NCBI GenBank assembly: GCA_028583605.1 | Contig: CM053332.1 | Coordinates: 12,388,442-12,452,441 of the forward strand | Length of the DNA: 64,000 nucleotides | Source: Dastarcus helophoroides | Taxonomy: Eukaryota; Arthropoda; Insecta; Coleoptera; Bothrideridae | Direction of reading: 5' to 3' | In this document: positions 44,933 through 57,169 of the stretch, in pieces | Position numbering within the stretch: the stretch's first letter is position 1 | Layout of the letters: every line of letters begins with the position of its first letter | Notes under the pieces: model-generated | The model's input: only the letters and a program-made list of their open reading frames with translations | Database searches by the model: none | What the model was told of the DNA's origin: nothing | Made by a program: the position numbers and the translations under genes

Positions 44933-45247
44933 AGGCAATTTCTCTATGATTTGACATTTGCATGTTTGACATTTCAAGCTCCCGAAGTTGGGCTCTGCTT
45001 TCATAGATGTCTCGGGCATTGTCAGGGATTGAAAGTTAGAAAACCGACAGATTTCATTGGATCAAAATTTAAAGTTCGTCCAATTGGTCGAAACGAAAGT
45101 ATTGAACTTGGCCCCTCTAAATTTCTGAGACATGAAACAAGGAGCGATGACGTTTGTTATCTATTGTCAAAAACAATGTAGTGTTTTGTGAAAAAGTGAA
45201 ATTATTTAAGTTTATTTTTACACTTCAGGTGATTTGCGAAGAAAGAA

Positions 45248-45304
45248 ATGGCCCTTGTTACGGTGCAAAGGAGTCCTACTTCAAGCAACTCTCCGACAAA
45301 TATT
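45248..45304 (+). CDS. ssh: First coding exon of a Slingshot-like cofilin phosphatase
   Basis: A 57-nt exon reads MALVTVQRSPTSSNSPTNI and ends at the donor GTAAGT. Human SSH1 starts MALVTLQRSPTPS, and this short N-terminal signature is, to my knowledge, specific to Slingshot phosphatases, which dephosphorylate cofilin to promote actin turnover. It is preceded by a pyrimidine-rich acceptor ending TTCAG at about 45230, so a non-coding or alternative exon probably lies upstream. The catalytic phosphatase exons are not in this window; the gene must continue to the right. The match rests on 13 residues only. Confidence 0.6.
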
Positions 45305-46063
45305 GTAAGTAGATTTTATCAAATTTTGATATGTTGTCCCATTTTGAAGAGAATGAATAACAAAAAAGATAAATTTCTCCTTATTGCTGTCGTATAGACG
45401 GCTAGTCGAATGGTAACCTAATATGTATATAAGTTTATTTCACACTTGTGGTATTGTTTAGTCTTTGTTTGTAGTCAGTTTACTCATACATTTAGGTTTG
45501 GACGGAAACTGTTCACTTTAAAAAAATGTTGTGTTTTGCATTAAATTACCCCCAGTTTTGAAAGAGGAACAACATTAGTGCGTTATTCGCTGCAGAAATT
45601 GACATTTCATTATTATAACCTAACTTAATTTGTCGAATTCAATACAGTTATTAAAATTTATGGTTATTCATTCAATAATTCTTAATATGGGTAAAATGTG
45701 AGAACCGTGAAACTGTTTCTTGTTTGGGTTTTTTGCCTATTTTGGGAAGCAAAGTAACGGTATAGTGACTTTGGTTCGGTATGGTTGCCGGAATGCTTGA
45801 TATTCATCTGCTTTCCATGCGCTTGCAGGCTGGCTCTTTGAATTTATTCCCTTGTTCCTTTTCTGTCAGTTCGCAATCGCTGCTCTAGGTGGGAACGCGT
45901 GTGGCAGCTGCATGCCCGCCTATTTGAAATAACCGTGATTCCGTAGTTTATGTTTGTAAACAGCACGGTTTTGACTTAAAAATTTCGATTCGTTAGGCGC
46001 TAGTTGGTGTGTGTTCTGAAGTACGCAATGTATCGTTATTAGTTATAGTTTGTAGTTCGCAAA

Positions 46064-46231
46064 ATGTTGTATATTTTGCCACCTCCAAGAAGCCCCAATC
46101 CTCCCTCACCCTGGGATAGTATTTTGTGTAATAACGGAGGTGGCAACAACAATAGTTCGAACGAGAGGACTTGGAATGACAAATATCCTCCCCGCATTCG
46201 ATTTAAGGAACCTAATTTGAATAAGTCAGAT
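46064..46231 (+). CDS. Possible alternative first exon of the Slingshot-like gene
   Basis: An open stretch of 56 codons starts MLYILPPPRSPNPPSPWDS, has an Asn/Gly run (NNGGGNNNSSN) and ends RIRFKEPNLNKSD exactly at a GTAAGT donor in phase 0. The exon at 45248-45304 also ends in phase 0, so both could splice to one downstream acceptor. The sequence before it (45880-46060) is less AT-rich than its surroundings and could hold a promoter. No homologue recognised; it could also belong to a separate gene. Confidence 0.45.
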
Positions 46232-46649
46232 GTAAGTTGTTTGTTTACTTTGGGTTCTAAGAATTGACAATTACTTATTAAATTGCGGTATCGGAAAAGG
46301 ATATCAATTGTTTGAGTGCATAATACTAAGATTCAATAGACGTTCGACCGGTTTCATGCTTTTGATTACAATAATTCATTGATGCTGCAGTCGTTGATTG
46401 AAGATAAAAGAACCGCGAACCGTTAAAAGATCAGTTTTAGCCAATTTGATCCTTTTTTGTGTTTATTAAGCTTTGAATTGGCAATGATTGTGGCGTATCG
46501 CCTTGGTAGATGTCCAGTTTTTTAAATAATTTACTAATGATGGTTTGAAGGGGTTAAGTTTGGGACACCTCCATCTCACACACTGTTGAGGTAAAGCACT
46601 TGATTTATCGTTCTGGGACTAAACGTGAGCACTTTTTTTCAAAACTTGG

Positions 46650-48250
46650 GAGATACTACGTTTGTCTTCAAAATTACGTGAAGGCGAAATTTTCAGAAAA
46701 ATTCGAAATCTTGAGATTTTAAAATGGTCAAAATTTTCAAAAAATCGGAATTTTATAAGAAAGAAGAGGAAAGTGTCAAAAAATGTAGAATTCTTCAGAA
46801 AAAAGTCGAAATAATTTTGAGACATTCGAGTTTTCGAAGGAAAGGCCAAAATCTTTTAATAAAATCCAAATTTTGAAAAAAGTCGAAATTTTTCTAAAAA
46901 ATGGATTTTTTCAAAGTTCACAAAAAGGTCAAAATTTCGAGGAAAATTCGACATTAAAAAAACAAACCTAAATTAAAAAAAAATGAAAACTTTGAGAAAA
47001 AGTCGAATTTTTAAAGTCGAATTTTTCAAAATATAAAAATCATAATAATAAAAAATAAAAAAGCCAAAATTTTGAGAATAATTTGAAAAATGTGGAGACA
47101 TTTTCCAAGTCAAAATTTTGAGACAGGAATTTTGAAAAACGTTTTATAACACAAGGTCGAAATTCCTAAAAAAAAGCCAAGATTTTGAAAATATTTGGAA
47201 AAAATTGGAGAAATTTTTAAAGTAAGTTAAAATTTTGAGACAGGAATTTTGAGAAAGGTGAACATTTTTAAAAAATAAAAATTTTGAAACGTCGAAGTTT
47301 CAAAAAAGTTAAAAAATTAAAATGAAATAATGCTTTAAAAAAATCCAAACTGAAAAAAATCGAAATTAGTCGATATTTAAAAAAATGTCCAAATTTTCGA
47401 AAAATAAGTTATAATATTTAGAAAAGCTGAGATTTTTAAAAAATATGAAAATATTTAAAAAGAATGAAATTTTGAGAATAAATGGCAAATCATGTGAAGG
47501 TGTGAATTTTCAAAAAAAGCCAAAATTTTGAAAATATGTTGAAAAAGGTAGAGAAATTTTCAAAAAAAAAATATTTTAAAGCTTCGAATTCAAAAAAAAA
47601 AATTAAAAACTTAATATTTTTAGTAGTCGAACCCGAATTCTTAGTTAGTCGATATTTAAAAATAAAATTGTCAAAATTTTCAAAAAATAAGTCAAAAGAT
47701 TCAGAAAAGTCGAGATTTTCAAGCAAAAATGACAGTTATAAAAAGAACGAAATTTTCAGAAAAATTTCATGAAGTCTGAATTTCTAAAAAAAAAAAAAAT
47801 AAATTTTGAAAAAAAGTCAACGTTTTTAAAAACATGGATTTTATAACAAAAGGTTGAAATTTTGAAAAAAAAGTCTAAATTTCCAACTAGTTGACCGCTT
47901 TTTTGACACTTATTTTTAAATATCTACTGATGAAAATTTCGATATTTTTCAAAGTTTGGATTTTTTGAAAAATTTGAGATTTTTTTTAATTACGACTATT
48001 ACAAATGTTTAGTTTTTTCTTAATTTCATTTTTTTTTTGCAACTTCGACGTTTGACAATTTTTATTTTTTGAAAATGTTAACCTTTTTTAAAATTCCTGT
48101 CTCAAAATTTCAACTTGCTTTGAAAGTTTTTCTAATTTTTTCAAAATATTTTTAAAACCTTGGCTCTTTTTTTTAGGAATTTCAACCTTGTGTTGTAAAA
48201 CCTGTTTTTTTTTTAAATATTGACTTCTTTAAAAATTTAAATTTTCAAAA
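46650..48250. repeat. A-rich then T-rich degenerate satellite
   Basis: AAAGTCGAAATTTTGAAAAA-type units run to about 47930, then the complementary T-rich form to 48250. The phrase AATTTTGAGACAGGAATTTTG at 47112 and 47230 reappears inverted at 48096, so the block is a large inverted repeat with a centre near 47.6-47.9 kb. Confidence 0.75.
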
Positions 48251-48792
48251 AAATTGTCAGGTTAGCAAATGAACCAATAACTGAATGATTTCCGTAACTT
48301 ATTCCCATCGACTTGTCAAGCAAAATGTGTTCTGACACCAATTACAGCAGATGGACCCTAGTAAAAGAAAATCGTAGAGTTCAATGACCTTCAATGACGA
48401 ACATGACCCAATCCGCCACTTCGTCTCCGGGGTTTTCTCTCGAAAACGCAGACGATTGTATATTAGAATCAACGACCGCACAAACCCTAACTTCGCTTAA
48501 ACACTCAGCTTGAATTAAATGATTTTGTTCCGGATCGAAATCCATCTAAATCTAAAGCATAGCCAGAAATTGGTGGCTTACGTTTCAAGTAATGGAATCT
48601 CAGAAGTGGGACAAAAACTGAGGTTTATTGAAATTGGGAATTGGGCAGAGTTTTCTTGGACTGTCTAGCGATCATTGTTCACCATTTAAAACGTTGGGTG
48701 TTGTGACTCACGAAATTGGAGGAGGGAAAATTTCCATCCTTTAAAATTTTGGGTTTTTTTTAGTTTGATTTTCATGAAAAATTAATTTTGTT

Positions 48793-49022
48793 TTATTTTG
48801 TCCAAAAATTGAAATACAAAACATGTTCCCTGAGATCAAGAAGGATTAAAAATAGATAGGTTGCTCTAACGTATTTCGACAGCCAATCCTATCATCCTCA
48901 GAGAGATACTCAGTATCTCGCAACCTTTGTTGTGTTTGTTAATCTTTCTTGGTTTCAGGGGACAAGTTTTGTATTTCAAGTTTTTGAAGATAAGCAAGGA
49001 TCAGTCCGTTCCACCAAAATTT
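48793..49022. mobile_element. Foldback MITE copy, about 230 bp
   Basis: The arms AAATTGAAATACAAAACATG and the inverse TTTGTATTTCAAGTTTTTGA enclose AGGTTGCTCTAACGTATTTCG. Right end is AGGATCAGTCCGTTCCACC. Confidence 0.75.
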
Positions 49023-50130
49023 TGTCCATTAAAAATTTTCATTTTTGGAAATATTAATATTTTTGGAAATTTCTATATCTTTGTAAAATTTATCTTTTTT
49101 GGAATGTTTCAATTTTTTTTCAAATTGTCGATTTTATTTTCATTGAAAATTTATCCTTTTTTTAATTTTTATTCACGAAATTACAACTTTTTTGTAAATA
49201 TGGGTTTTAAAATTCGACTTTTTTTGAAAACTTCAATTACGTATTTTTGAAAATTTCGACTATTGAAAACATTGAGTACCTTACTTGAATTTTTTGATTT
49301 TTTTTTAATTTTTGACTTTTTTAACCTTTATTGACTTATATTTGAAAAATTTTGATTTTCTTATTTTTATTAGAAATTTTGATTTCTTTGTACTATTCGA
49401 TTTATTTTAAAAATTTTCAATTTCAAATTCTGACCTATTTTGAAAATTTTAAATCTTTCACCTTTTTTTCCCACGATTTTGAGTCATATGCGAAATTCTC
49501 GACTTTTTTTGAAAAACTCTATTTTTTAATATTCCCATAATATTGACACGACATTTCTTTTACTTTTTTTTAAAATTTTTACTTCGACTCTCATGTAAAT
49601 TTGATTTTTTTTTTTGAAAAATTCGACTTTTCAAAATTTCGTTGCATTTTTTTGGATTTTAATATTTTGAAAATTTTTTGAAGAATGTGACTGTAAATTA
49701 CGAATTTTAAAATTTTTCAATGAATTGCATAAAACGAATTAAAGAAAATTGAACATTTTTTGTGAAAATTTCGACTTTGTTCTAAATGTTGACAAAAAAT
49801 TTCCTCCTTTTCTCACAATTTTGATTTAAGAATTGAACTATAAAGTTTAACACGATTCTTTTTTTATATCCGAATTTTTCCACATATTTCCGGAATTTCC
49901 TCAAAGTAAAATTTTAAGGAAAATTGAAAATTTTGCTTAAGTTTGTTTATTTTTTACAAATTCCGAGTTTTTTTTGACATTTTGATATATCTCCCTTCAT
50001 TTCAAGGTTTCACTTTTAATGCCTACTTTATTGCTAAAATTTCGAGTGTAAACGTTGTTTTATTTTTATAAAATACGATTGCCTTAATTTCAATTGTTTT
50101 TCAAATTTTCGATATTTAACTTCTAGTATA
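49022..50130. repeat. T-rich degenerate satellite
   Basis: TTTTTTGAAAATTTCGAC-type units, strongly diverged. Flanked on both sides by foldback MITE copies of the same family. Confidence 0.7.
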
Positions 50131-50149
50131 GTTTTTTACAATTTGTTCC

Positions 50150-50386
50150 TAAATTGAAATACAGAACTTGTCTCCTGAAAAAAAGAAAGATTAAAAAACA
50201 CAAGAAACGTTGCTCTAACGCGGTTCGACAGCCAAGCTGTCATTTTCAGAGAGATACTGTGTCGAAATGCGTTAGAGCAACGTGTGTTGTGTTTTTTAAT
50301 CTTTCTTGATTTTAGGGGACAAGTTCTGTATTTCAGTTTTTGAAGGTAACCAAAGACCAGTCCGTTCCACCAAAAAAAATTTTTCC
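50150..50386. mobile_element. Foldback MITE, best preserved copy
   Basis: The two arms are nearly perfect inverses: ACAGAACTTGTCTCCTGAAA, AAGAAAGATTAAAAAACACA and CGTTGCTCTAACGC on the left against GCGTTAGAGCAACG, TTTTTTAATCTTTCTT and AGGGGACAAGTTCTGT on the right. It could form a hairpin of about 100 bp. Ends GACCAGTCCGTTCCACC. Confidence 0.85.
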
Positions 50387-50479
50387 TAACTTAGGAAACC
50401 AAACAACCCCCTTTAGCAATTTTTGGGGTGTGCCCAGCGCCCTGCACCATAGCCACAGGTAAAATTTAAAAAAATGTTA

Positions 50480-53400
50480 ATTCCTTTCATTCTTTGGTCT
50501 TTTTTTTAATGGTCAAATTTTTCGCGTTTCCTTCAATTGCCAAAAAATATTAAAAAAATGAAACTATTGTTATAAAAGTAGAAATTTTGAAAACAAGCTT
50601 CAAATTCTCAAAAAAGCCATACATTCGAAAAAAGTCCAAATTTTGATGATAAAAGTTGGAAATTTTTAAAAAAGTTGAAAATTCTGGAACGATTCGATAA
50701 TTTCAAAAAGTCGCCATTTTGAAAAAAAATCAGTTTTTTAAAAAAGGTGAAAATTTTCGGAAAAAGCCGAATTACTCAAATTTACTACACAAAAGTCTAA
50801 ACTTCGAGAGACAAACAAAATTTTTGAAAAAAGGCCAGAACTTTCAAAAAAAGGTCAGAATTTTCAAAAAAGGGTCAGAATTTTCAAAAAACTTTGAAAA
50901 ATAGTAAAAAGTTTGAACAAAAATGGAATTTTCACAAAAAAGTGAATATATCGAAAAAAGGTAAAGGTTTTAAAAAAATTCTGAAAAAATTACAGCTTTA
51001 AGGTAAAGTCGAAATTTTTATGATAAAAGGTTAGAATTTTGAAAAAAATAGTTAAAACTTCGAAAAATAGTAAAAAGTTTGGACAAAAATGGAATTTTCA
51101 ACAAAGTGAAAATTTTGAAAAAAGTTCGAAAATGTATTAAAAATGTCGAAATTTTGAGAAAAATTCACTTCTTCAAAAAAGTGAAATTCAAAAAAAATAC
51201 AAGTTTTTTAAATGAAAGTTTAGATTACTACATAAAAGTTGAAACCTCGAGAAAAAGTCGAAATTTTTCAGAAAAAGTCGCAATTTTCAAGGAAGATTAA
51301 AACTTCGAGAAATTGTCAAAAGTTCGACCAAAGTGGAAGTTGAGAAAAAAAGGTAGAAGTTTTCAGTAGCAGTTTTTTAACGTGATCAAATTTAAACAAA
51401 AAAAAAATTAAAAAAAAATCACAATTTTGAGAAAAGATCAAACTTTTGTGCAAACATTTTCAAAAATTCAAGATTCAGAAAATAGATCAAAATGGAAACT
51501 AAAAAAAACGAGAGAACGTTCGAATTTCGAAGTTTTCAAAATATAAAGATGAAATCCTTAAAAAAAATCGAAAAAATGTTTAAGAATTTTCAATAAAAAT
51601 CGAAGACAGCTCTTCAACAGTCATTATTTTTAGAAGGTCAAAATTTTGAGAAAAAGTCGAATTAAAAAAAAATCACGCTCGATGGGGTCGATCTTTTGCA
51701 AAAGTTGAAACTTTCAATAAATTCAAAGTTTCAAAAAGAATTGAAATGTTTTGAAAAAATCAAATTTAAAAACAGATTTGCAACAAAATTGAAATTTCGG
51801 GTCGAAATGTTCACCTTTTTTGAAATTTCGGGTCGAAATGTTCACCTTTTTTGAAATTTCGGGTCGGAATTCAGAATTCAGAAAGTAAATCAAAATGGAA
51901 ACTAAAAAAAAAAAGAGAGAACGTTCCAGCTGCGAAGTTTTCAAAATATGTATAAAGATGAAATGCTTAAAAAAAATCGAACCCTGTTTAAGAATTTTAA
52001 ATAAAAGTCGAAGACAGCGTTCAAACAAAGTCATCATTTTTAGGTCAAAATTTTCAGAAAAAGTCGAATTAAAAAAAATCAAACGCTCAATAGGGTCGAT
52101 GTTTGCAAAAGTTGAAATTTTCAATAAATTCAAAGTTTCAAAAAGAATTGAAACGTTTTGAAAAAATCAAATTTAAAAACAGATTTGCAAAACAATTGAA
52201 ATTTTGGGTCGAAATATTCACCTTTTTTGAAATTTCGGGTCAAAATTTAGAATTCAGAAAATAAATCAAAATGGAAACTAAAAAAAAATAGAACGTTCCA
52301 GTTACGAAGTTTTCAAAATATGTATAAAGATGAAATGCTTAAAAAGAAATTGACAAATGTTTAAGAATTTTCAATAAAAATCGAAGACGGCTTTCCAACA
52401 AAGTCTTTATTTTTAGAAAGTCAAAATTTTGAGAAAAAGTGAGATTAAAAAAAAATCAAACGCTCAAGAAGTCGGCATTTGCAAAAGTTGAAACTTTCCA
52501 AAAATTCAAATTTTCAAAAAGAATTAAAATGTTTAAAAAAAATCAAATTTAAATATAGATTTGAAAAAATTGAAATTTCGGGTCGAAATGTTCACCTATT
52601 TTGAAATTCGGGTCGAAATTCAGAAAATAAATCAAAATGGAAACTAAAAAAAAGAGAACGTTCCAGTTACGAAGTTTTCAAAATATGTATGAAGATGAAA
52701 TATTTAAAAAGAAATCGAAAAATATTTAAGAATTTTCAATAAAAATCGTAGACAGCTTTCCAAAAAAGTCATAACTTTTAGAAGGTCAAAATTTTGAGAA
52801 GTCGAATTAAAAAAATAAAACGCCGAAGAGGGTCGATGTTTGCAAAAGTTGAAACTTTCAAGAAATTCAAATTTTCAAAAAGAATTGAAATGTTTTGAAA
52901 AAATCAAATTTAAAAACAGATTTGCAAAAAATGGAAATTTCGGGTTGAAATTTTCACCTTTTTTGGAATTTCGGGTTAAAATTTAGAATTCAGCAAATAA
53001 ATCAAAATGGAAACTAAAAAAAAAGAGAGAACGTTCCAGTTGCGAAGTTTTCAAAATATGTATAAAGATGAAAGCTTAAAAAAAACCTGAACTCTGTTTA
53101 AGAATTTTCAATAAAAAGCGAAGACAGCTTTCCAACAAAGTCATTATTTTTAGAAGGTCAGAATTTTGAGAAAAAGTCAAATTAAAAAAAAATCAAACGC
53201 TGGATAGGGTCGATGTTTGCAAAAGTTGAAACTTTCTAAAAATTCCAAGTTTCAAAGAGAATTGGAACGTTTTGAAAAAATCAAATTTAATAGCAGATTT
53301 GCAAAAAAATTGAAATTTCGGGTCGAAATGTTCACCTTTTTTGAAATTTCGGGTCGAAATGTTCACCTTTTTTGAAATTTCGGGTCAAAATTCAGAAGTC

Positions 53401-54060
53401 AGAAAATAAATCAAAATGGAAACTAAAAAAAAAGAGAGGACGTTCCAGTCGCGAAGTTTTCAAAATATGTATAAAGATGAAATGCTTCTTAAAAAGAAAT
53501 CGAAAAATGTTTAAGAATTTTCAATAAAAATCGAAGACAGCTTTCCAACAGTCATTATTTTTAAAAGCTCAAAATTTTGAGAAAAAGTCGAATTAAAAAA
53601 AAAATTAAACGCTAGATGGGGTCGATGTTTGCAAAAGTTGAAACTTTCAGAAAAATTCAAAGTTTCGAAAAGAATTGAAATGTTTTGAAAAAATCGCATT
53701 TAAAGAAGTCAGATTGCAAAAAAAAATTAAATTTCGGGTCGACATTTCGAAAAAGGTGAACATTTTCAAACATAAGACCAGACATTTGAAAAAAGTCGAA
53801 ATTTTCAAAAAACCTCTGAACTTTGAGATAAATTCAAAATATTCAAAAAAAATTGAAATATTAAAAGGAAATTTTTAAAAAAGTTTAAACTTTCAAAAAA
53901 TAAAATATTTAACAAGGACAAAAGTTATAAAGAGTGAAAGCTCAAAAAAAAAATCAAATTATATCCAAATAAGACAAGAATTTTGGAGAAGGTGGAAATA
54001 TCAAAAAGTCAAAATTTTGAAAAAAGTCGCAATTTTCAAAATAAAGGGGGCAAGCGCCCT
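50480..54060. repeat. A-rich satellite block
   Basis: AAAAAGTCGAAATTTTCAAAA-type units. The central part (51475-53740) is organised as a tandem array of about 370-bp units, listed separately. At 54040-54091 the block ends in GGGGGCAAGCGCCC and CTAGCTACGCCTATG, a terminus seen in some hAT elements. Confidence 0.8.
51475..53745. repeat. Tandem satellite, about 370-bp unit, 6 copies
   Basis: The phrase AAATCAAAATGGAAACTAAA recurs at about 51485, 51889, 52264, 52630, 53002 and 53410, so spacings are about 404, 375, 366, 372 and 408. Each unit contains GTTTTCAAAATATGTATAAA, TCGAAGACAGC and GGTCGATGTTTGCAAAAGTT in the same order. The two long spacings have an extra copy of a 36-bp piece containing TTTCGGGTCGAAATGTTCAC. 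Confidence 0.9.
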
Positions 54061-55070
54061 ACCCTGCCCTATTCTAGCTACGCCTATGAACTCTTCTCAA
54101 AATAAACAATTAAAATGAGACAAAAGACAATACAGATAAGACAAAAGGGCACGTCACCTCAGTATGTCAACAGTACCAGGGACGAACCTCCTCTTAAAAT
54201 AAGTAATCAAAATGGCACAAAGGACAAGGCGGATAAGACCGAAGACCACTGTAACTCAGTATGTCGACCATACTAGAGGCGAAACCTTTCAGTGTTATTA
54301 TTGATATTTCTGTTGCAGGCGGCAAACTCCACTCATATACGTAATGAGTCTATACTTCTGGCCAACAAATTTTTCATCGACGTAATTATGAAAGAACTGA
54401 ACTAACGCCGGAAAATTAACGCGCCTAGCCACTTATTGCGTAAACAACGTAAAATGTAACATTCGAAAGTGTTTGGACTATGAAACAAAACACTTTATGC
54501 AATTAATCCTAAAACAACGAGCAATTACAAGAACGGGATAAGTTTCTATAACAGAATTTTTAACAAAATTTAACCATATAAATCGTGTAACTTTCCACTT
54601 CAAAGTTGTAATATATGTAACGGCTGTGTATATTTTTTTCTTTGCCCGGCTCGGTCTGAGTTATATTATTTTAATTATTCATGCGTGAAAATTCTGTTGT
54701 CCGCTTGAATTTGCATTTGTCGAGTTGGGCGAAGGAACGCTTCATTACGCGGGTCTGACAGGCCAAGATGTTGCTTAGAAGCTTCTGCAGACATACTAAA
54801 GTCGATTGCCAACATTTTCTACGTTGATGGCTTTGGCCTTCATTAGAAGACAGAAATATTGACATTTAAATTATTTATCAAAACCGTTGTCATGTTGGAG
54901 ATGTGTATGTAGTTTTCAGGTATATTTTTAGCCACACGCTGAAGCGCTTAGTGCATAGTTTTATGATGACTGTTACCGAATCATTCTCTAGTAGAAGATC
55001 AGTGGCTCAGTTATTTATGAGCATAGAAGATCTATCCCAAGTACAACTAGTGTAGTAGGGTTAAAAATAT

Positions 55071-55147
55071 GTGATCAGCGACTGGGAGTCGAACCCAGAA
55101 CCTTCACGTTACGGACCAGGCTCCTAACCACGGAGCCATCGCATCAC
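55071..55147 (-). repeat. tRNA-like SINE head or tRNA pseudogene
   Basis: The minus strand has an A-box region (TGGCTCCGTGGTTAGGAGCC) and a B-box (GGTTCGACTCC-like, within a perfect T arm CTGGG/CCCAG). The anticodon stem does not pair and the acceptor stem is only partly paired, so it is not a functional tRNA. It is bordered by GTGAT and ATCAC, which are inverted. Confidence 0.65.
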
Positions 55148-55479
55148 TAGTCTTAACTCTACTCATTCACTTCATATAACGTACTTTCGATATCTGCTGT
55201 CTGCTACTAATCGAAAAAAGTTCTACTATCGCGCCGTCTAAGGTTGGGGAAGAAAGGAAGCATATTTCTCGTTTGGGAATCGTAAACCCCTGTGATGGTC
55301 CCGTTTCTTGGTCTACGTGATAACAAGGTTTTGTGAAAATCTCCAGATTACTAACAATTATTTCAAGTTAGAATTTCTGTTACGACTAGCTGATGTGTCA
55401 TTCGAAGCCACTCGCAACTGATACGGTCATTATTTTCTTTATCGTGTTTAATGAATCCAGTTTTTTCATTCCGACATTT

Positions 55480-57160
55480 TTCCAAAATTTTGATTCTTTT
55501 GGAATTTTTGACTCTTTAAATTTCAACTCTTGAAAATTTTTCAAAATTTTAACCTTCTTCAGTATTTTAATTTTTGTTTAAATGTCACTGTTTTCCAAAT
55601 TTTGAATGTTTTGAAAATATTAAGTATTTTGAATGGTTACATTTTTCTCAAAATTTCAACTTTTTTATCAGTAATGAAAATTTTGAAAGAGATCAAAACC
55701 ATCTTTCAAAATTGCGGTTTTTTTTAAACGGTCGATATTTTTTCAAAATTTCCACTTTATCCAAAATTTCGACATTTTATAGTCTTAGATTTTTTCAGCA
55801 TTTCGACTATTTTGAAAATTTTGATTTTCTGACAATTTCGACTTTTCTTTAAAGTTCGATTTACGAAAATTTAATATTTGTTTTGAAAACTTGACAATGA
55901 AATCTTTTGATCCGGTAAAATTTCTTAAAAGGTTGGATTTTTTCAAATTTTGGACTTTATTTCTAAATTTGGACTTGTTATTTCAAAATTTGGACTTGTC
56001 ATTTCAAAATGTTGTCAAAAATGATGGGACTTTTTTAACTCTCAAAATTTTAACTTTTTTCAAAATTATAACTTTTTTTAAATTTCTACTTTATTCAAAT
56101 TTTTGACATTTTATAATCTTAGATTTTTTCAACATTTCTACTATTTTGCAAATTTTGACTTTCTGACAATTTCGACTTTTCTTAACATTTTTATTTTCGA
56201 AAGTTTAACACTTTTTTTGAAAAGTTGACAATGAAAAATTTTGATAGGGTCTTAAAGGTTGGATTTTTTCAAAATTTCGATTTTATTTCTAAATTTGGAC
56301 TTGTTATTTCAAAATTTGGACTTGTTATTTCAAAATTTGGACTTGTCATTTCAAAATGTTTTCAAAAATGAGACTTTTTTAAGACTTTCTCAAAATTTCA
56401 ACTTTTTCAAAATTGTAACTTTTTTCAAAATTTCCACTATCCAATATTTCGACATTTTATAGTCTTGGATTTTTTCAACATTTTTTACTATTTTGCAAAT
56501 TTTGACTTTCTGACAATTTCGACTTCTCTTAAAATTATGATTTTCGAAAGTTTAATAATTTTTTTTTGAAAACTTGACAATGAAAATTTCGATGAGGTCA
56601 AATTTATAAAAGGTTGTTATTTTCAAAATTTCAACCTTATTTCAAAATTTGGACTTTGTCAAAAATGGGACCTTTTTCTCAAAATTTTTCAAATGTTCAA
56701 CCTTTTTCAGTTTCGATTTTAGTTTAAATTTCACTGTTTTTAAAATTTTAAATTTTTTTGAAAATGTCGAGTATTTTAAATGGTTCAATTTTTTTCAAAA
56801 TTTCAACCTTTTTATCAATATCAAAATATAACCAACATTTTGAAAAAGATCGGCTTTTTTTAAATGGTCGACATTTTTTCAAAATTTGAATTTTGTCAAC
56901 ATTTCGATTTTTTTGAAAATTTTCACTTTCTGGCAATTTCCACTTTTTTTAAAATTTTGATTTTTGAAAATTTAATTTTGTTTTGAGAATTTTAACTTTT
57001 TTTAAAAAGTTCAAATATTTTTAAGTTTTGAATTTTTCGAAAATTTATATCTAATTCTTTGAAAATGTTGATTTTTTTCAAAGAATTTAGATTTTTTAAA
57101 CCATGACTTGTAAAAATTTTCAGTTTTTAAATATTATTACTTTAAAAAAATAGTTTTTTG
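55480..57160. repeat. T-rich satellite with about 340-bp higher-order unit
   Basis: The phrase TTGAAAACTTGACAATGAAA (with changes) recurs at about 55880, 56217 and 56566, followed each time by AAAGGTTGGATTTTTTC or similar and repeats of AAAATTTGGACTTGT. Short unit is close to TTTTTTCAAAATTTCGAC. Confidence 0.82.
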
Positions 57161-57169
57161 AAAGCTGTT

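Noticed and set aside
44903..45181. Plus-strand frame of 92 codons
   Set aside because: It starts inside a MITE terminus and shows no homology; the recognisable exon starts after it, at 45248.
51723..52161. Frames of 88-136 codons on both strands
   Set aside because: They lie within the 370-bp tandem satellite and are not maintained between units.
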